Below are positions 16,989 to 26,079 of a stretch of 64,000 nt of DNA, in pieces; within the stretch, counting starts at the first letter, position 1; each line of letters opens with the position of its first letter. The stretch covers positions 1 through 64,000 of the forward strand of contig NZ_BDDE01000022.1 of assembly GCF_008327685.1 (NCBI RefSeq), read 5' to 3'. The notes below the pieces were generated by a model. That model was given only the letters and a program-made list of their open reading frames with translations. It was not told where the DNA came from and did not search any database. Source of the stretch: Actinomadura sp. K4S16 (lineage in GTDB: Bacteria; Actinomycetota; Actinomycetes; Streptosporangiales; Streptosporangiaceae). Position numbers and translations under genes: made by a program.

Positions 16989-17113
16989 GTACCCGGTTCC
17001 TCTCCGACCTGCGCCTGTTCCGCGCCGAGCCTACTGCCGGCCCGCGGGCGGGTCCCGTCCCGAGGCCGATAACTTCACCCGCCGTTAACCGATACGACCG
17101 ATTCCGGACATGC

Positions 17114-18241
17114 TCAGCCCCAGACCTCCTGGGCGGTCTCGGCGACGAGGCGCAGTTTCGCGGCCTGCTGCTCGGCGGTCAGCACGTTGCCCTCCACGGT
17201 GGAGGAGAACCCGCACTGCGGGGACAGGCAGATCTGCTCCAGCGGGACGAACCGCGACGCCTCGTCGATGCGGCGCTTGAGGTCGTCCTTGGACTCCAGC
17301 TCGCCGCGCTTGGTGGTGACGAGGCCGAGCACGACCATCTTGCCCGGCGGGACGAACCGGAGCGGTTCGAAGCCGCCTGACCTGGCGTCGTCGTACTCCA
17401 GGAAGAACCCGTCCACGTCCAGTTCGCCGAACAGCGCCTCGGCGACGAAGTCGTAGCCGCCCTCGGCCGTCCAGGACGAGCGGTAGTTGCCCCGGCACAT
17501 GTGGGTGGTGACGTTCATGCCCTCGGGGCGGTCGGCCAGCGCCGCGTTGATCTGCCTGATGTACCGCAGGTGCAGGTGCTCGGCGTCGTCCCCGCGCTCG
17601 GTGACCAGGGCCCGCTGCGCGGGGTCGTTGAGGTAGGCGAGGCTGGTGTCGTCCAGTTGCAGGTAGCGGCAGCCCATGGCGCCGAGCCTGCGCACCTGCT
17701 CGGCGTAGGCGGCGGCGAGGTCGGCCCAGAACTCCTCGACGTCGGGGTAGACCTCCGGGTCGATCGCCGCGGGGCCGCCCCGGTAGTGGACCATGTTCGG
17801 CGACGGGATCGTCAGCTTCGGGGTGACGCCGTCGCCGACCGCGTCCCGCAGGAAGGCGAAGTGGTCGGCGAAGATGGTCTCCTCCAGCCGGACCCGGTCG
17901 TGCACGCGCAGCGCCGCGGTGGTGAACTCGATGTCCCCGGCCGCGCCGTGGAACCGCACCTTGATCTCCTCGTCGGCGGGGCTGATGCCGCCGAGCCGGT
18001 AGATGAAGTCCATGTGCCAGGACGTGCGGCGGAACTCGCCGTCGGTGGCCGACCGCAGCCCGGCCTCGCGCTGCATCCGGACGGCGTCGCGGATGGCGGC
18101 GTCCTCCGCCTCGGCCAGGGCCGCGGAGTCGAGGCGCCCCCGGGCGTGGTCCTCGCGGGCGGCCAGGAGGGCGGGCGGACGCAGGAGGCTGCCGACATGG
18201 TCGGCCCGGAACGGCGGCTGGTCTCGGACGGACTCGGGCAT
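17114..18241 (-). CDS. MetE-like (cobalamin-independent methionine synthase C-domain) protein
   Basis: A 375-residue protein equivalent to the catalytic C-terminal barrel of MetE, without the N-terminal domain. It starts PPFRADHVGSLLRPPALLAA and keeps zinc-ligand candidates His247 and Cys249 in THMCRGN and Cys343 in LSPQCGFSSTVEGN. Such short homologues (YxjG/YxjH type) are thought to methylate homocysteine or related thiols from donors other than methyl-THF; the substrate here is not known. ATG 18241 has GGAAGGAGCGAGCC upstream. It is followed by uppP on the same strand after 125 bp and is probably monocistronic. Confidence 0.88.
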   Translation of the reverse strand: MPESVRDQPPFRADHVGSLLRPPALLAAREDHARGRLDSAALAEAEDAAIRDAVRMQREAGLRSATDGEFRRTSWHMDFIYRLGGISPADEEIKVRFHGAAGDIEFTTAALRVHDRVRLEETIFADHFAFLRDAVGDGVTPKLTIPSPNMVHYRGGPAAIDPEVYPDVEEFWADLAAAYAEQVRRLGAMGCRYLQLDDTSLAYLNDPAQRALVTERGDDAEHLHLRYIRQINAALADRPEGMNVTTHMCRGNYRSSWTAEGGYDFVAEALFGELDVDGFFLEYDDARSGGFEPLRFVPPGKMVVLGLVTTKRGELESKDDLKRRIDEASRFVPLEQICLSPQCGFSSTVEGNVLTAEQQAAKLRLVAETAQEVWG

Positions 18242-18326
18242 GGCTCGCTCCTTCCGGAAGGCGCGGCATCGCTCCAGTCAATTTAGGCACGTTCCCAAGG
18301 GCGGACAATGGCCGGCCGGGAAATGA

Positions 18327-18353
18327 GCCCGCCCCGGGGCCTCGAGGGCGGGC
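18327..18353 (-). terminator. Candidate terminator after the marR gene
   Basis: Inverted repeat GCCCGCCC (18327-18334) / GGGCGGGC (18346-18353) with an 11-base loop, 43 bases past the marR stop. There is no U tract, as is common in actinomycetes. Confidence 0.4.
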
Positions 18354-18396
18354 GCCGTCGCGAGACGGCTTTCGCCGCGGCCGCCGGCCGGAACGG

Positions 18397-18849
18397 TCAG
18401 GGGCGGGGCCAGGGCCTTCCGGCGAGGCGCTCGATGTCGGTGTTGAAGCGCTGGAGGAAGGAGGCGAACGCCTCGACGTCCTCCGCCGGCCAGTCCGCCA
18501 TGATCTTGTCGATGCCGGCCACGATCTGGCCGCGCTCGCTGTCGAGGCGGCGCTCGCCCTCGGCGGTGATGCGGAACTTGCGGGCGATGCCGCCCGCCGG
18601 GTCGGGGATGCGCTCGACGAGGCCGTCGCGCAGCATGGCCGAGGTCTGCCGGTTGAGCGTCGAGGGGTCGAGGTCGAACGCCTCGCTGAGCTGCCGGATC
18701 GACATCGGGCCCTCGATGCGGATCCGGCTCAGCAGGATGTAGGCGCTGCGCTCCAGCAGGCCGCCCTCGCGCCGGGAGCGGCGGGTGGCCAGGCTGTGCC
18801 GCCCGAGCACCATGGTCTCGTACTCGATCAGTTCCGTGGGCTTGTCCAT
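18397..18849 (-). CDS. MarR family transcriptional regulator
   Basis: A 150-residue winged-helix MarR protein. The recognition region is GPMSIRQLSEAFDLDPSTLN, with the wing around RIPDPAGGIARKFRITAEG. The N-terminal helix (ELIEYETMVLGRHSLATRRS) and the C-terminal helix make the dimer interface. ATG 18849 follows AAGGA at good spacing; the longer in-frame reading extends into the intergenic operator and is rejected. It is divergent from an MFS exporter gene, the classical arrangement for a ligand-released repressor of efflux. The intergenic palindrome at 18933-18969 is its probable binding site. Confidence 0.9.
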   Translation of the reverse strand: MDKPTELIEYETMVLGRHSLATRRSRREGGLLERSAYILLSRIRIEGPMSIRQLSEAFDLDPSTLNRQTSAMLRDGLVERIPDPAGGIARKFRITAEGERRLDSERGQIVAGIDKIMADWPAEDVEAFASFLQRFNTDIERLAGRPWPRP

Positions 18850-18932
18850 GCCGGTCCTTCTCCCGGCGGCGGGCCGTCCGGGTCGCTCCTGCCTCGATCC
18901 TCGCACCTCATCCCTACCACGGTGATGTGCGT

Positions 18933-18969
18933 CATACATATGTTGTGTATCCACCACATCGTATGTATG
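18933..18969. promoter_or_regulatory. MarR operator candidate
   Basis: A perfect 8-bp inverted repeat CATACATA / TATGTATG with a 21-bp centre. The centre holds a second near-palindrome, ATGTTGTG / CACCACAT. It lies midway between marR and the MFS gene in an A/T-rich patch that stands out from the surroundings and should overlap both promoters. Confidence 0.6.
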
Positions 18970-19006
18970 GTGCACAAGTTCTCCGACCCGACAGAAGGGA
19001 TGTCAC

Positions 19007-20458
19007 GTGGACGAGTCCGCGCCCGCCGTCCGACCCGGTGGGATCGTCGGCGTGCTCGCCGTGGGCGGCATCGTCGCCGCGTTCATGCAGACCCTCGTGG
19101 TGCCGCTGATCGCGCAGCTGCCGCGGCTGCTGCACACCACGCCCTCCAACGCGACCTGGGTGGTCACCGCGACGCTGCTCGCCTCCGCGGTCGCCATGCC
19201 GATGATCGGGCGGCTCGGCGACCTGTACGGCAAGCGCCGGATGCTGCTGGCCTGCATGGTGCCGCTCATCACCGGGTCGGTGCTGTGCGCGCTGTCGGGC
19301 TCGCTGATCCCGATGGTCGTCGGACGGGGCCTGCAGGGCGTCGGCATGGGCATGATCCCGCTCGGCATCAGCGCGCTGCGCGACCTGCTGCCGCCCGAGC
19401 GGCTCGGGTCCTCGATCGCGCTGCTGAGCTCGTCCATGGGCATCGGCGGGGCGTTCGGGCTGCCGCTGGCGGCGGTCATCGCCGAGAACACGAGCTGGCG
19501 GGTGCTGTTCTGGGGCTCGGCCGCGCTGAGCGCGCTCGTCGCCACGCTGATCTACCTGCTGGTCCCGGCCACGCCCGTCCAGGCGAGGGGCCGCTTCGAC
19601 GCCGTCGGTGCGATCGGCCTCGGCACCGGCCTCGTGTGCCTGCTGCTCGGCGTCTCCAAGGGCGCCGACTGGGGTTGGACGAGCGGCACGACCGTCGGCC
19701 TGTTCGCCGCCACCGTCGCGGTCCTGCTCGCCTGGGGCTGGTGGGAGCTGCGGACCCGCGACCCGCTGGTCGACCTGCGCGTCACCGCGCGCACGCAGGT
19801 GCTGCTCACCAACGCCGCCTCGGTCGTGATCGGGTTCTCGATGTACGCCCAGTCGCTGATCGTGCCGCAGCTGCTCCAGCTGCCGGAGGCGACCGGGTAC
19901 GGCCTCGGCCAGTCGATGGTCGCCGCGGGCCTGTGGATGGTCCCGTCCGGCCTGCTGATGATGGCGGTGTCCCCGCTCGGCGCGCGGCTGTCGGCGGCCC
20001 GCGGGCCCAAGGTCACCCTGGTCGCCGGGAGCCTGGTGATCGCGCTCGGGTACGGGTCGTCCACGCTGCTCATCGGCGCTGCGTGGGGCCTGATGGTCGT
20101 CACCGCGATCTGCGGGATGGGCGTCGGCCTCGCCTACGGCGCGATGCCCGCCCTGATCATGGGTGCGGTGCCGCGCTCGGAGACCGCCTCGGCCAACAGC
20201 TTCAACACGCTGATGCGCTCCGTCGGCACTTCGGTGTCGGCCGCCGTGGTGGGGGTCGTGCTGTCCCAGATGACCATCGACCTGGGCGGGCACGTGCTGC
20301 CGTCCGAGGACGGCTTCCGCGCCGGCCTGCTGATCGGCTGCGGCGTGGCGCTGGTCGCCGGGGCCGTCGCGCTGGCCATCCCCGGGCGCGGGCGCTCGGT
20401 CACCGCCGCGGCCGAGCAGGCGGCCCAGGCGGGGGAGCCCGCCGCGTCCAAGGCCTGA
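19007..20458 (+). CDS. MFS transporter, DHA2-like drug exporter
   Basis: A 483-residue membrane protein with about 14 predicted helices, as in the DHA2 drug:H+ antiporter family. The MFS motif A loop is GRLGDLYGKRRMLLACM. The stretch VGRGLQGVGMGMIPLGISAL corresponds to motif B, and SSMGIGGAFGLPLAAVIAE to motif C of exporters. GTG 19007 has GAAGGG seven bases upstream. Divergent marR and the intervening palindrome suggest induction by the exported compound. The substrate cannot be predicted. The gene converges with cobF across 21 bp. Confidence 0.92.
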   Translation: MDESAPAVRPGGIVGVLAVGGIVAAFMQTLVVPLIAQLPRLLHTTPSNATWVVTATLLASAVAMPMIGRLGDLYGKRRMLLACMVPLITGSVLCALSGSLIPMVVGRGLQGVGMGMIPLGISALRDLLPPERLGSSIALLSSSMGIGGAFGLPLAAVIAENTSWRVLFWGSAALSALVATLIYLLVPATPVQARGRFDAVGAIGLGTGLVCLLLGVSKGADWGWTSGTTVGLFAATVAVLLAWGWWELRTRDPLVDLRVTARTQVLLTNAASVVIGFSMYAQSLIVPQLLQLPEATGYGLGQSMVAAGLWMVPSGLLMMAVSPLGARLSAARGPKVTLVAGSLVIALGYGSSTLLIGAAWGLMVVTAICGMGVGLAYGAMPALIMGAVPRSETASANSFNTLMRSVGTSVSAAVVGVVLSQMTIDLGGHVLPSEDGFRAGLLIGCGVALVAGAVALAIPGRGRSVTAAAEQAAQAGEPAASKA

Positions 20459-20479
20459 CGCCGGTCAGCCCCGCACCGG

Positions 20480-21229
20480 TCAGGGCCGCGCCGGGGACTC
20501 GCGCCGCAGGAGGTAGGTGTCCATGATCCACCCCTTGCGGGCGCGGGCCTCGGCGCGGACGGCGCGGATCTCCTCGGCCACCTCCGCGACCGGGCCGGAG
20601 ACGAGGATCTCGTCGGGCGTGCCGAGGTAGGCGCCCCAGTAGATGTGGTAGCCCTCGCCCGCCTCGGCGAACGCGCAGTGCGCGTCCAGCATCACGAGGA
20701 CGTCGTCGGCGGTGGCGCCCCCGGCGGCGAGGCGGCGGCCCGTGGTGATGTGGACGGGCCGCCCGACCCGCGTGAGCCCGACGCGGTGCCGGGCGGTGAG
20801 CGCCGAGACGCTGCTGATGCCGGGGATCACCTCGTACTCGAACTCGGCGCCGACCTCCTCCAGCGCCGCGAGGGTGCTGTCGTAGACGCCGGGGTCGCCC
20901 CAGACCAGGAGCGCGCCGGTCTCCCCGTCGGCCAGCTCGTCCTCGACGAACGACCGGTAGATCCCCGCGCGGCGGGAGCGCCAGTCCTCGACGGCGGCGG
21001 TGTAGGCGGCGGCGTCGCGGTCGCGGTCGGGGTCGCGGGCCTCCACGATCCGGTACGGGTGCCGGCCGTGCGCCGCGATGAGGTCGTGCCGCAGCCCGGC
21101 CAGGTCGTGCTTGGCCTCGCCCTTGTCGACCACGAGGAAGGCGTCGGCGGCGGCGATGGCCTTGGCCGCCTGGAACGTCAGGTGGTCCGGGTCCCCCGCG
21201 CCGATGCCGATGATCAAAAGCCGCTTCAC
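20480..21229 (-). CDS. cobF: Precorrin-6A synthase (deacetylating)
   Basis: A 249-residue CobF of the tetrapyrrole methylase fold. The N-terminal SAM loop is LLIIGIGAGDPDHLTFQAAK. GALLVWGDPGVYDSTLAALE and YEVIPGISSVSALTARHRVG are the family's second and third blocks. The enzyme methylates C-1 of precorrin-5 with loss of acetate, a step specific to the aerobic cobalamin route. It stands divergent from cobL, separated by 60 bp containing an inverted repeat, and opposite in direction to the cobL-M-K group. ATG 21229 is the natural start. Confidence 0.93.
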   Translation of the reverse strand: MKRLLIIGIGAGDPDHLTFQAAKAIAAADAFLVVDKGEAKHDLAGLRHDLIAAHGRHPYRIVEARDPDRDRDAAAYTAAVEDWRSRRAGIYRSFVEDELADGETGALLVWGDPGVYDSTLAALEEVGAEFEYEVIPGISSVSALTARHRVGLTRVGRPVHITTGRRLAAGGATADDVLVMLDAHCAFAEAGEGYHIYWGAYLGTPDEILVSGPVAEVAEEIRAVRAEARARKGWIMDTYLLRRESPARP

Positions 21230-21231
21230 GG

Positions 21232-21267
21232 CGCCAAGTGTGCCAGAGCGCTCCTATAGGCTTGGCG
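21232..21267. promoter_or_regulatory. Inverted repeat between cobF and cobL
   Basis: CGCCAAG (21232-21238) and CTTGGCG (21261-21267) flank 22 bases, including a TATAGG that could be a -10 box for cobL. The repeat spans the divergent promoter region and may be a regulator site. No riboswitch is visible here, unlike before cobN and cbtB. Confidence 0.3.
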
Positions 21268-21289
21268 TCCCGTTCGACCGAGGAGGCCA

Positions 21290-22507
21290 GTGGACGCGCG
21301 TGTCATCACCGTCGTGGGGATCGGCGCCGATGGGTGGGACGGGCTCGCGGAGGAGTCGCGCGAGGCGCTGCGGTCGGCGGAGGTCCTGTTCGGCAACCAG
21401 CGGCAGCTCGACCTCGTCCCCGGCGAGTACCGGGAGCGGGTCGCCTGGCCCTCGCCCCTGCTCCCCGCGCTGCCGGGGCTGATCGAGCGGTACGAGGGGC
21501 GCGCGATCGCCGTGCTGGCGAGTGGCGACCCCATGTTCCACGGGATCGGCTCCACCCTCGCCGGGATGCTCGGCGCCGACCGGCTCCGCGTGCTGCCCCA
21601 TCCGTCGTCGGCGTCGCTCGCGTGCGCCCGGCTCGGCTGGCCGCTGGACCGGGTGGACGTCCTCAGCATCGTGGGCCGTCCCGCCTCGACGCTGAACGCG
21701 GTCATCGCCCCCGGGCGGCGGCTGATCGTGCTCGGCGCCGGACGCGAGGCCCCGATCATCGTCGCCGCGGTGCTGTCCGGCCGCGGTTTCGGCCCGAGCC
21801 GGATGACGGTCCTCGCCGACCTGGGGGCCGAGAGCGAGACGTTCGCGCACGGCGTCGCATCCCAGTGGACCGAGCCCGCCGCGTCGGCGCTCGCGGTCGT
21901 GGCCGTGGAGTGCCTGCCCGGACCGGACGCCGACCCGCTGCCGCGGGTCGCCGGGCTGCCCGACGAGGCCTTCGAGCACGACGGGCAGATCACCAAGCGC
22001 GAGGTCAGGGCGGTGACCCTGTCGCGCCTCGGGCCGCTGCCCGGTGAGCTGCTGTGGGACGTGGGCGCCGGTTCCGGCAGCGTCGCGATCGAGTGGGCGC
22101 GGGCGCATCCGTCGTGCGAGGCGATAGCGGTCGAGGACGGCCCGGAGCGGGCCAAGCGGATCGGCCGCAACGCCGAGGTCCTCGGGGTGCCCGGCGTCCG
22201 CGTCGTGGAGGGCCGCGCCCCGGACGCGCTGGACGGCCTCCCGACCCCCGACGCGGTCTTCATCGGCGGCGGGCTCACCGTCCCCGGCCTGCTGGACCGC
22301 TGCTGGGACGCGCTCCGGCCCGGTGGCCGCCTCGTCGCCAACGCCGTCACCCTCGAATCGGAGGCCCGGCTGGTCGAGCTCCGCCGGACCCACGGCGGCG
22401 AGCTGGTGCGCGTCGGCGTCGAGCGCGCCGCCCCGCTCGGCGGGTTCACCGGCTGGCGCCCCGCCATGCCCGTCACCGTCTGGACCACCCGGAAGGACAC
22501 CCTGTGA
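21290..22507 (+). CDS. cobL: Precorrin-6Y C5,15-methyltransferase (decarboxylating)
   Basis: A 405-residue CbiE-CbiT fusion. Residues 1-200 are the CbiE tetrapyrrole methylase (VVGIGADGWDGLAEESREAL; VLASGDPMFHGIGSTLAG). From about 235 comes the CbiT methyltransferase/decarboxylase with SAM motif LLWDVGAGSGSVAIEWARAH. It methylates C-5 and C-15 and decarboxylates the C-12 acetate. GTG 21290 follows AGGAGG. It overlaps cobM by four bases (GTGA), so cobL-cobM-cobK form one operon. The whole arrangement is typical of aerobic cobalamin producers. Confidence 0.95.
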   Translation: MDARVITVVGIGADGWDGLAEESREALRSAEVLFGNQRQLDLVPGEYRERVAWPSPLLPALPGLIERYEGRAIAVLASGDPMFHGIGSTLAGMLGADRLRVLPHPSSASLACARLGWPLDRVDVLSIVGRPASTLNAVIAPGRRLIVLGAGREAPIIVAAVLSGRGFGPSRMTVLADLGAESETFAHGVASQWTEPAASALAVVAVECLPGPDADPLPRVAGLPDEAFEHDGQITKREVRAVTLSRLGPLPGELLWDVGAGSGSVAIEWARAHPSCEAIAVEDGPERAKRIGRNAEVLGVPGVRVVEGRAPDALDGLPTPDAVFIGGGLTVPGLLDRCWDALRPGGRLVANAVTLESEARLVELRRTHGGELVRVGVERAAPLGGFTGWRPAMPVTVWTTRKDTL

Positions 22508-23259
22508 CGGTGTACTTCGTCGGCGCGGGTCCAGGCGCCGCCGACCTCATCACCGTGCGCGGGCTGCGCGTGCTGGAGTCCGCGCCCGTCTGCCTGTACG
22601 CGGGGTCGCTGGTGCCGGTGGAGCTGCTGGAGGCGTGCCCGCCCGGCGCCCGGCTCGTCGACACCGCCGACATGACGCTGGACGGGATCGTCGCCGAGCT
22701 GACCGCCGCGCACCGCGACGGCCTCGATGTCGCGCGCCTGCACTCCGGCGACCCGTCGGTGTTCAGCGCGGTCGCCGAGCAGATGCGCCGGCTCGACGCG
22801 GAGGGCGTGCCCTACGAGGTCGTCCCCGGGGTCCCGGCGTTCGCCGCGGCGGCGGCCTCGCTCGGGCGCGAGCTGACCGTCCCCGGCGTCGGCCAGACCG
22901 TCATCCTGACCCGCACGGCCGTCCGCGCCACCCCGATGCCGGACGGCGAGGACCTCGCCACCCTCGGCGCGAGCGGCGCCACGATGGTGCTGCACCTGGC
23001 CGTCCAGCGCATCGAGGAGGTCGCCGCCGAACTCGTGCCCCGCTACGGCGCGGACTGCCCGGTCGCGGTCGTCGCCCGCGCCAGCCGCCCGGACGAGCTC
23101 GTCCTGCGCGGCACCCTCGCCGACATCGCCGCCCGGGTGCGCGAGGCCGGGGTCCGCCGCACCGCGGTGATCGTCGTCGGGCGCGTCCTCACCGCGTCGG
23201 CGTTCCCCGACAGCCACCTCTACAGCGCCGGGCGGGACCGGGCGTGCGGCGCGTCCTGA
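22504..23259 (+). CDS. cobM: Precorrin-4 C11-methyltransferase
   Basis: A 251-residue tetrapyrrole methylase. Family blocks are VYFVGAGPGAADLITVRGLR, YAGSLVPVELLEACP, DVARLHSGDPSVFSAVAEQM and YEVVPGVPAFAAAAASLGRE. It methylates C-11 of precorrin-4 to give precorrin-5. GTG 22504 overlaps the cobL stop, giving probable translational coupling. Its 3' end overlaps the cobK start by 16 bases. The last residues (SHLYSAGRDRACGAS) match family C-termini, which end shortly after the SHLYxxxRxR motif. Confidence 0.95.
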   Translation: MTVYFVGAGPGAADLITVRGLRVLESAPVCLYAGSLVPVELLEACPPGARLVDTADMTLDGIVAELTAAHRDGLDVARLHSGDPSVFSAVAEQMRRLDAEGVPYEVVPGVPAFAAAAASLGRELTVPGVGQTVILTRTAVRATPMPDGEDLATLGASGATMVLHLAVQRIEEVAAELVPRYGADCPVAVVARASRPDELVLRGTLADIAARVREAGVRRTAVIVVGRVLTASAFPDSHLYSAGRDRACGAS

Positions 23260-23981
23260 TCCTCGGCGGGACGGCGGAGGCCCGCGCCCTCGCGGCCCGG
23301 CTGACCGGCCCGCGCCAGGACGGGGTCCACGTCGTGTCCTCCCTCGCGGGGAGGGTGTCGGACCCGCGGCTGCCCGCCGGCGAGGTCCACATCGGCGGGT
23401 TCGGCGGCGCCGAAGGGCTCGCGGCATGGTTGCGCGAGCACCGGATCGACCGCCTCGTGGACGCGACGCACCCGTTCGCCGAGCGGATGAGCGCCTCCGC
23501 CGCGCACGCGTCGCGGCTGACGGGCGTGCCGCTGCTCGCGCTGCGCCGCCCCGGCTGGGACGAGGAGGACGGCGACGACTGGCGGCGCGTCCCGTCCCTG
23601 CCGGACGCCGCCGCCGCGCTCCCGGCCGGCGCCCGCGCGTTCCTCACCACCGGCCGCCGCAGCCTTCCGGTGTTCGCCGCGCGGACCGATGCGTGGTTCC
23701 TCGCCCGGTCGGTGGACCCGCCGGAGCCGCCCGTCCCGTCCAACGTGCACGTCCTGCTGGCGCGCGGCCCCTACACCGTGGACGGAGAGCGCGCGCTGAT
23801 CCGCGAGCACCGCCTCGACGTCCTCGTCACCAAGGACAGCGGCGGCGCGATGACCCGCGCCAAGCTCACCGCCGCCCGCGAGGCGGGCCTGCCGGTCGTC
23901 ATGGTCGACCGTCCGGCCCTCCCCGCAGGCGTCCGGTCAACGGCGGACGCGGCCGCTGCCGCGGCCTGGGCTCAGGGGTAG
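23244..23981 (+). CDS. cobK: Precorrin-6A reductase
   Basis: A 245-residue CobK/CbiJ. The N-terminal dinucleotide loop is VLILGGTAEARALAARL; DATHPFAERMSASAAHASR and LLARGPYTVDGERALIREHR with VTKDSGGAMTRAKL are diagnostic. It uses NADPH to reduce precorrin-6A to dihydro-precorrin-6A. GTG 23244 lies inside the end of cobM (16-base overlap); no other start keeps the N-terminal loop. Its stop overlaps that of the convergent cobIJ gene by 10 bases, so the two transcripts are complementary at their 3' ends. Confidence 0.93.
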   Translation: MRRVLILGGTAEARALAARLTGPRQDGVHVVSSLAGRVSDPRLPAGEVHIGGFGGAEGLAAWLREHRIDRLVDATHPFAERMSASAAHASRLTGVPLLALRRPGWDEEDGDDWRRVPSLPDAAAALPAGARAFLTTGRRSLPVFAARTDAWFLARSVDPPEPPVPSNVHVLLARGPYTVDGERALIREHRLDVLVTKDSGGAMTRAKLTAAREAGLPVVMVDRPALPAGVRSTADAAAAAAWAQG

Positions 23982-25459
23982 CGGCGCGGGGTGTAGACCA
24001 CGCCCTGGTCGGTCACCCGCGTCGCGGACGAGCCGATGATGAGCAGGCACCGCATGTCGACCTGCTCGGGGTCCAGCTTGCCGAGCGTCGTCACCGTCAC
24101 GCTCTCCTCCGGCCCGCCGACGTCCCGCCCGACCACCACGGGGGTCTCGGGGGAGCGGTGCTCCAGCAGCAGGTCGCGCGCCGCCGGTAGCTGGTGCCTG
24201 CGCCGGCTCGACGAGGGGTTGTAGAGGGCCAGCACCAGGTCGGCTTCGGCGGCGGCCCGGAGCCGCCGCGCCACCACGTCCCACGGCTTGAGGATGTCCG
24301 ACAGCGACAGGACGCAGAAGTCGTGCCCGAGCGGAGCGCCCGCCCGGGCGGCGACGGCCTGCGCCGCCGTCAGCCCCGGCACGACCTGCACCGGCACGTC
24401 CGCGAACTCATCCTCGGCCGCCGCCTCCAGCACGGCCGTCGCCATCGCGAACACCCCGGGGTCGCCGGACGAGACGACGGCGACGCGGGCCCCGTCCCGC
24501 GCGAGCGCCAGCGCGTGCCGGGCCCGGTCGGCCTCCACCCGGTTGCCGGACCCGTGCCGCCGCTGCCTCGGGTTCGGCGGCACTCGGTCCAGGTAGGGGC
24601 CGTACCCGACGAGGTCGGTGGCGGACGCCAGGACGTCCTGCGCCTCCGGGGTCAGCCACGGCCGCCCCGCCGGCCCGAGCCCGACCACCCACACGCACCC
24701 GGCCCCCTCCGGACGCGCCGGGGGAGGGGCCTCGAACGTGCGCTCCGCCGGGCTGGTCAGCAGTGCGAGCGACATGTAGGGCACGTCCGCCGGGTCGACC
24801 TCGGCGAGCGGGAGGACGCGCTGCCGACCCGTGGCGGCGCGCTCGACGTACCAGCCGTCGGCGAGCCGGCCCGCGTCCTCGAACGCCTGCCTGACCTTGG
24901 GGAACGTCCGGCCGAGCTTGAGGACCGCCGCCGCGTCCGCGGTGCGCAGCCGCTCGGCCAGCTCCTCGCCGGGCAGCGTCCCGGGCAGGACGGTCAGCGT
25001 CTCCTCCCGCTCCACCAGCGGGCGCCCCGCCGCCGCCGACGCCGCGCTCACCGACGTCACGCCCGGCACCACCTCGGCCGGGTAGTGCGGCGCGAGCCGC
25101 TTGTGCAGGTGCATGTACGACCCGTAGAACAGGGGGTCGCCCTCGCTCAGCACCACGACCGTCCGCCCCGCGTCGAGGTGCGCGGCGAGCCGGGCGGCGC
25201 AGTCGGCGTAGAACTCCTCGAGCGCGCCCTGGTAGCCGCCGGGGTGGTCGGTCGTCTCCGTCGTCACCGGGTAGACGAGCTGCTCCTCGATCCGGCCGTC
25301 CCGCAGGTACGGCTCGGCGACGGCCCGGGCGATGCTGCGGCCGTGCCGCGCGCTGTGGAACGCGACCACGTCCGCCTCGCCGATCAGCCGCGCCGCCTTC
25401 ACCGTGACCAGTTCGGGGTCCCCGGGCCCGACGCCCACGCCGAACAGCCGTCCCGCCAT
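23972..25459 (-). CDS. cobIJ: CobI-CobJ fusion: precorrin-2 C20- and precorrin-3B C17-methyltransferase
   Basis: A 495-residue protein of two tetrapyrrole methylase domains. Residues 1-235 are CobI (FGVGVGPGDPELVTVKAARL; VLSEGDPLFYGSYMHLHKRL). Residues about 255-495 are CobJ (VVGLGPAGRPWLTPEAQDVL; VSSGDPGVFAMATAVLEAA; LALYNPSSSRRRHQL). It methylates C-20 of precorrin-2 and, after CobG, C-17 with ring contraction. The fusion is common in actinobacteria. ATG 25459 overlaps the cobH stop (TGATG) and has GAGG seven bases upstream; GTG 25462 is one codon longer. It is the last gene of cobG-cobH-cobIJ. Confidence 0.94.
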   Translation of the reverse strand: MAGRLFGVGVGPGDPELVTVKAARLIGEADVVAFHSARHGRSIARAVAEPYLRDGRIEEQLVYPVTTETTDHPGGYQGALEEFYADCAARLAAHLDAGRTVVVLSEGDPLFYGSYMHLHKRLAPHYPAEVVPGVTSVSAASAAAGRPLVEREETLTVLPGTLPGEELAERLRTADAAAVLKLGRTFPKVRQAFEDAGRLADGWYVERAATGRQRVLPLAEVDPADVPYMSLALLTSPAERTFEAPPPARPEGAGCVWVVGLGPAGRPWLTPEAQDVLASATDLVGYGPYLDRVPPNPRQRRHGSGNRVEADRARHALALARDGARVAVVSSGDPGVFAMATAVLEAAAEDEFADVPVQVVPGLTAAQAVAARAGAPLGHDFCVLSLSDILKPWDVVARRLRAAAEADLVLALYNPSSSRRRHQLPAARDLLLEHRSPETPVVVGRDVGGPEESVTVTTLGKLDPEQVDMRCLLIIGSSATRVTDQGVVYTPRRYP

Positions 25460-26079
25460 CACTCCGCCTCACTGGCGACGGCGTTGACCGCCGCCGCCGT
25501 CATCGCGCTGCCGCCGCGCCGCCCGCGCACCACCAGATGGTCCAGGCCGCTCGCGGCGAGCGCCTCCTTGGACTCGGCCGCCCCGATGAACCCGACCGGG
25601 ATCCCGAGGACCGCCGCCGGGCGGGGCGCGCCCGCCTCGACCAACTCCAGCAGCCGGAACAGCGCGGTCGGCGCGTTGCCGATCGCCACGACCGCGCCGC
25701 CGAGCCGGTCGCCCCACAGCTCCAGCGCCGCCGCGCTCCGCGTGGTGCCGAGCCGCTCCGCCAGTTCCGGCACGCCTGGCTCGCCCAGGGTGCACACGAC
25801 CTCGTTCCCGGCGGGCAGCCGCGCGCGGGTCACGCCGGACGCGACCATCCGCGCGTCGCACAGGACCGGCGCGCCGGCCAGCAGCGCCGCCCGCGCCCGC
25901 GCCACCACCCCCGGCGACCAGGCCAGGTCCTCGACCAGGTCCGTCATGCCGCAGGCGTGGATCATGCGGACCGCGACCCGCGCCACGTCCTCAGGCAGGC
26001 CCGACAGGTCGGCCTCCGCGCGGATCGTCGCGAACGACCGCCGGTAGATCTCGGCGCCGTCCCGGACGTAATCGATCAC
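25459..26079 (-). CDS. cobH: Precorrin-8X methylmutase
   Basis: A 206-residue CobH/CbiC protein. The catalytic histidine is His42 in VRMIHACGMTDLV. VLCDARMVASGVTRARLPAG, AIGNAPTALFRLLELV and LGIPVGFIGAAESKEAL are the family blocks. It moves the C-11 methyl to C-12, giving hydrogenobyrinic acid. GTG 26079 overlaps the cobG stop (GTGA) and is preceded by GGAGGG. It sits between cobG and cobIJ in a tightly coupled three-gene operon on the minus strand. Confidence 0.95.
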   Translation of the reverse strand: MIDYVRDGAEIYRRSFATIRAEADLSGLPEDVARVAVRMIHACGMTDLVEDLAWSPGVVARARAALLAGAPVLCDARMVASGVTRARLPAGNEVVCTLGEPGVPELAERLGTTRSAAALELWGDRLGGAVVAIGNAPTALFRLLELVEAGAPRPAAVLGIPVGFIGAAESKEALAASGLDHLVVRGRRGGSAMTAAAVNAVASEAE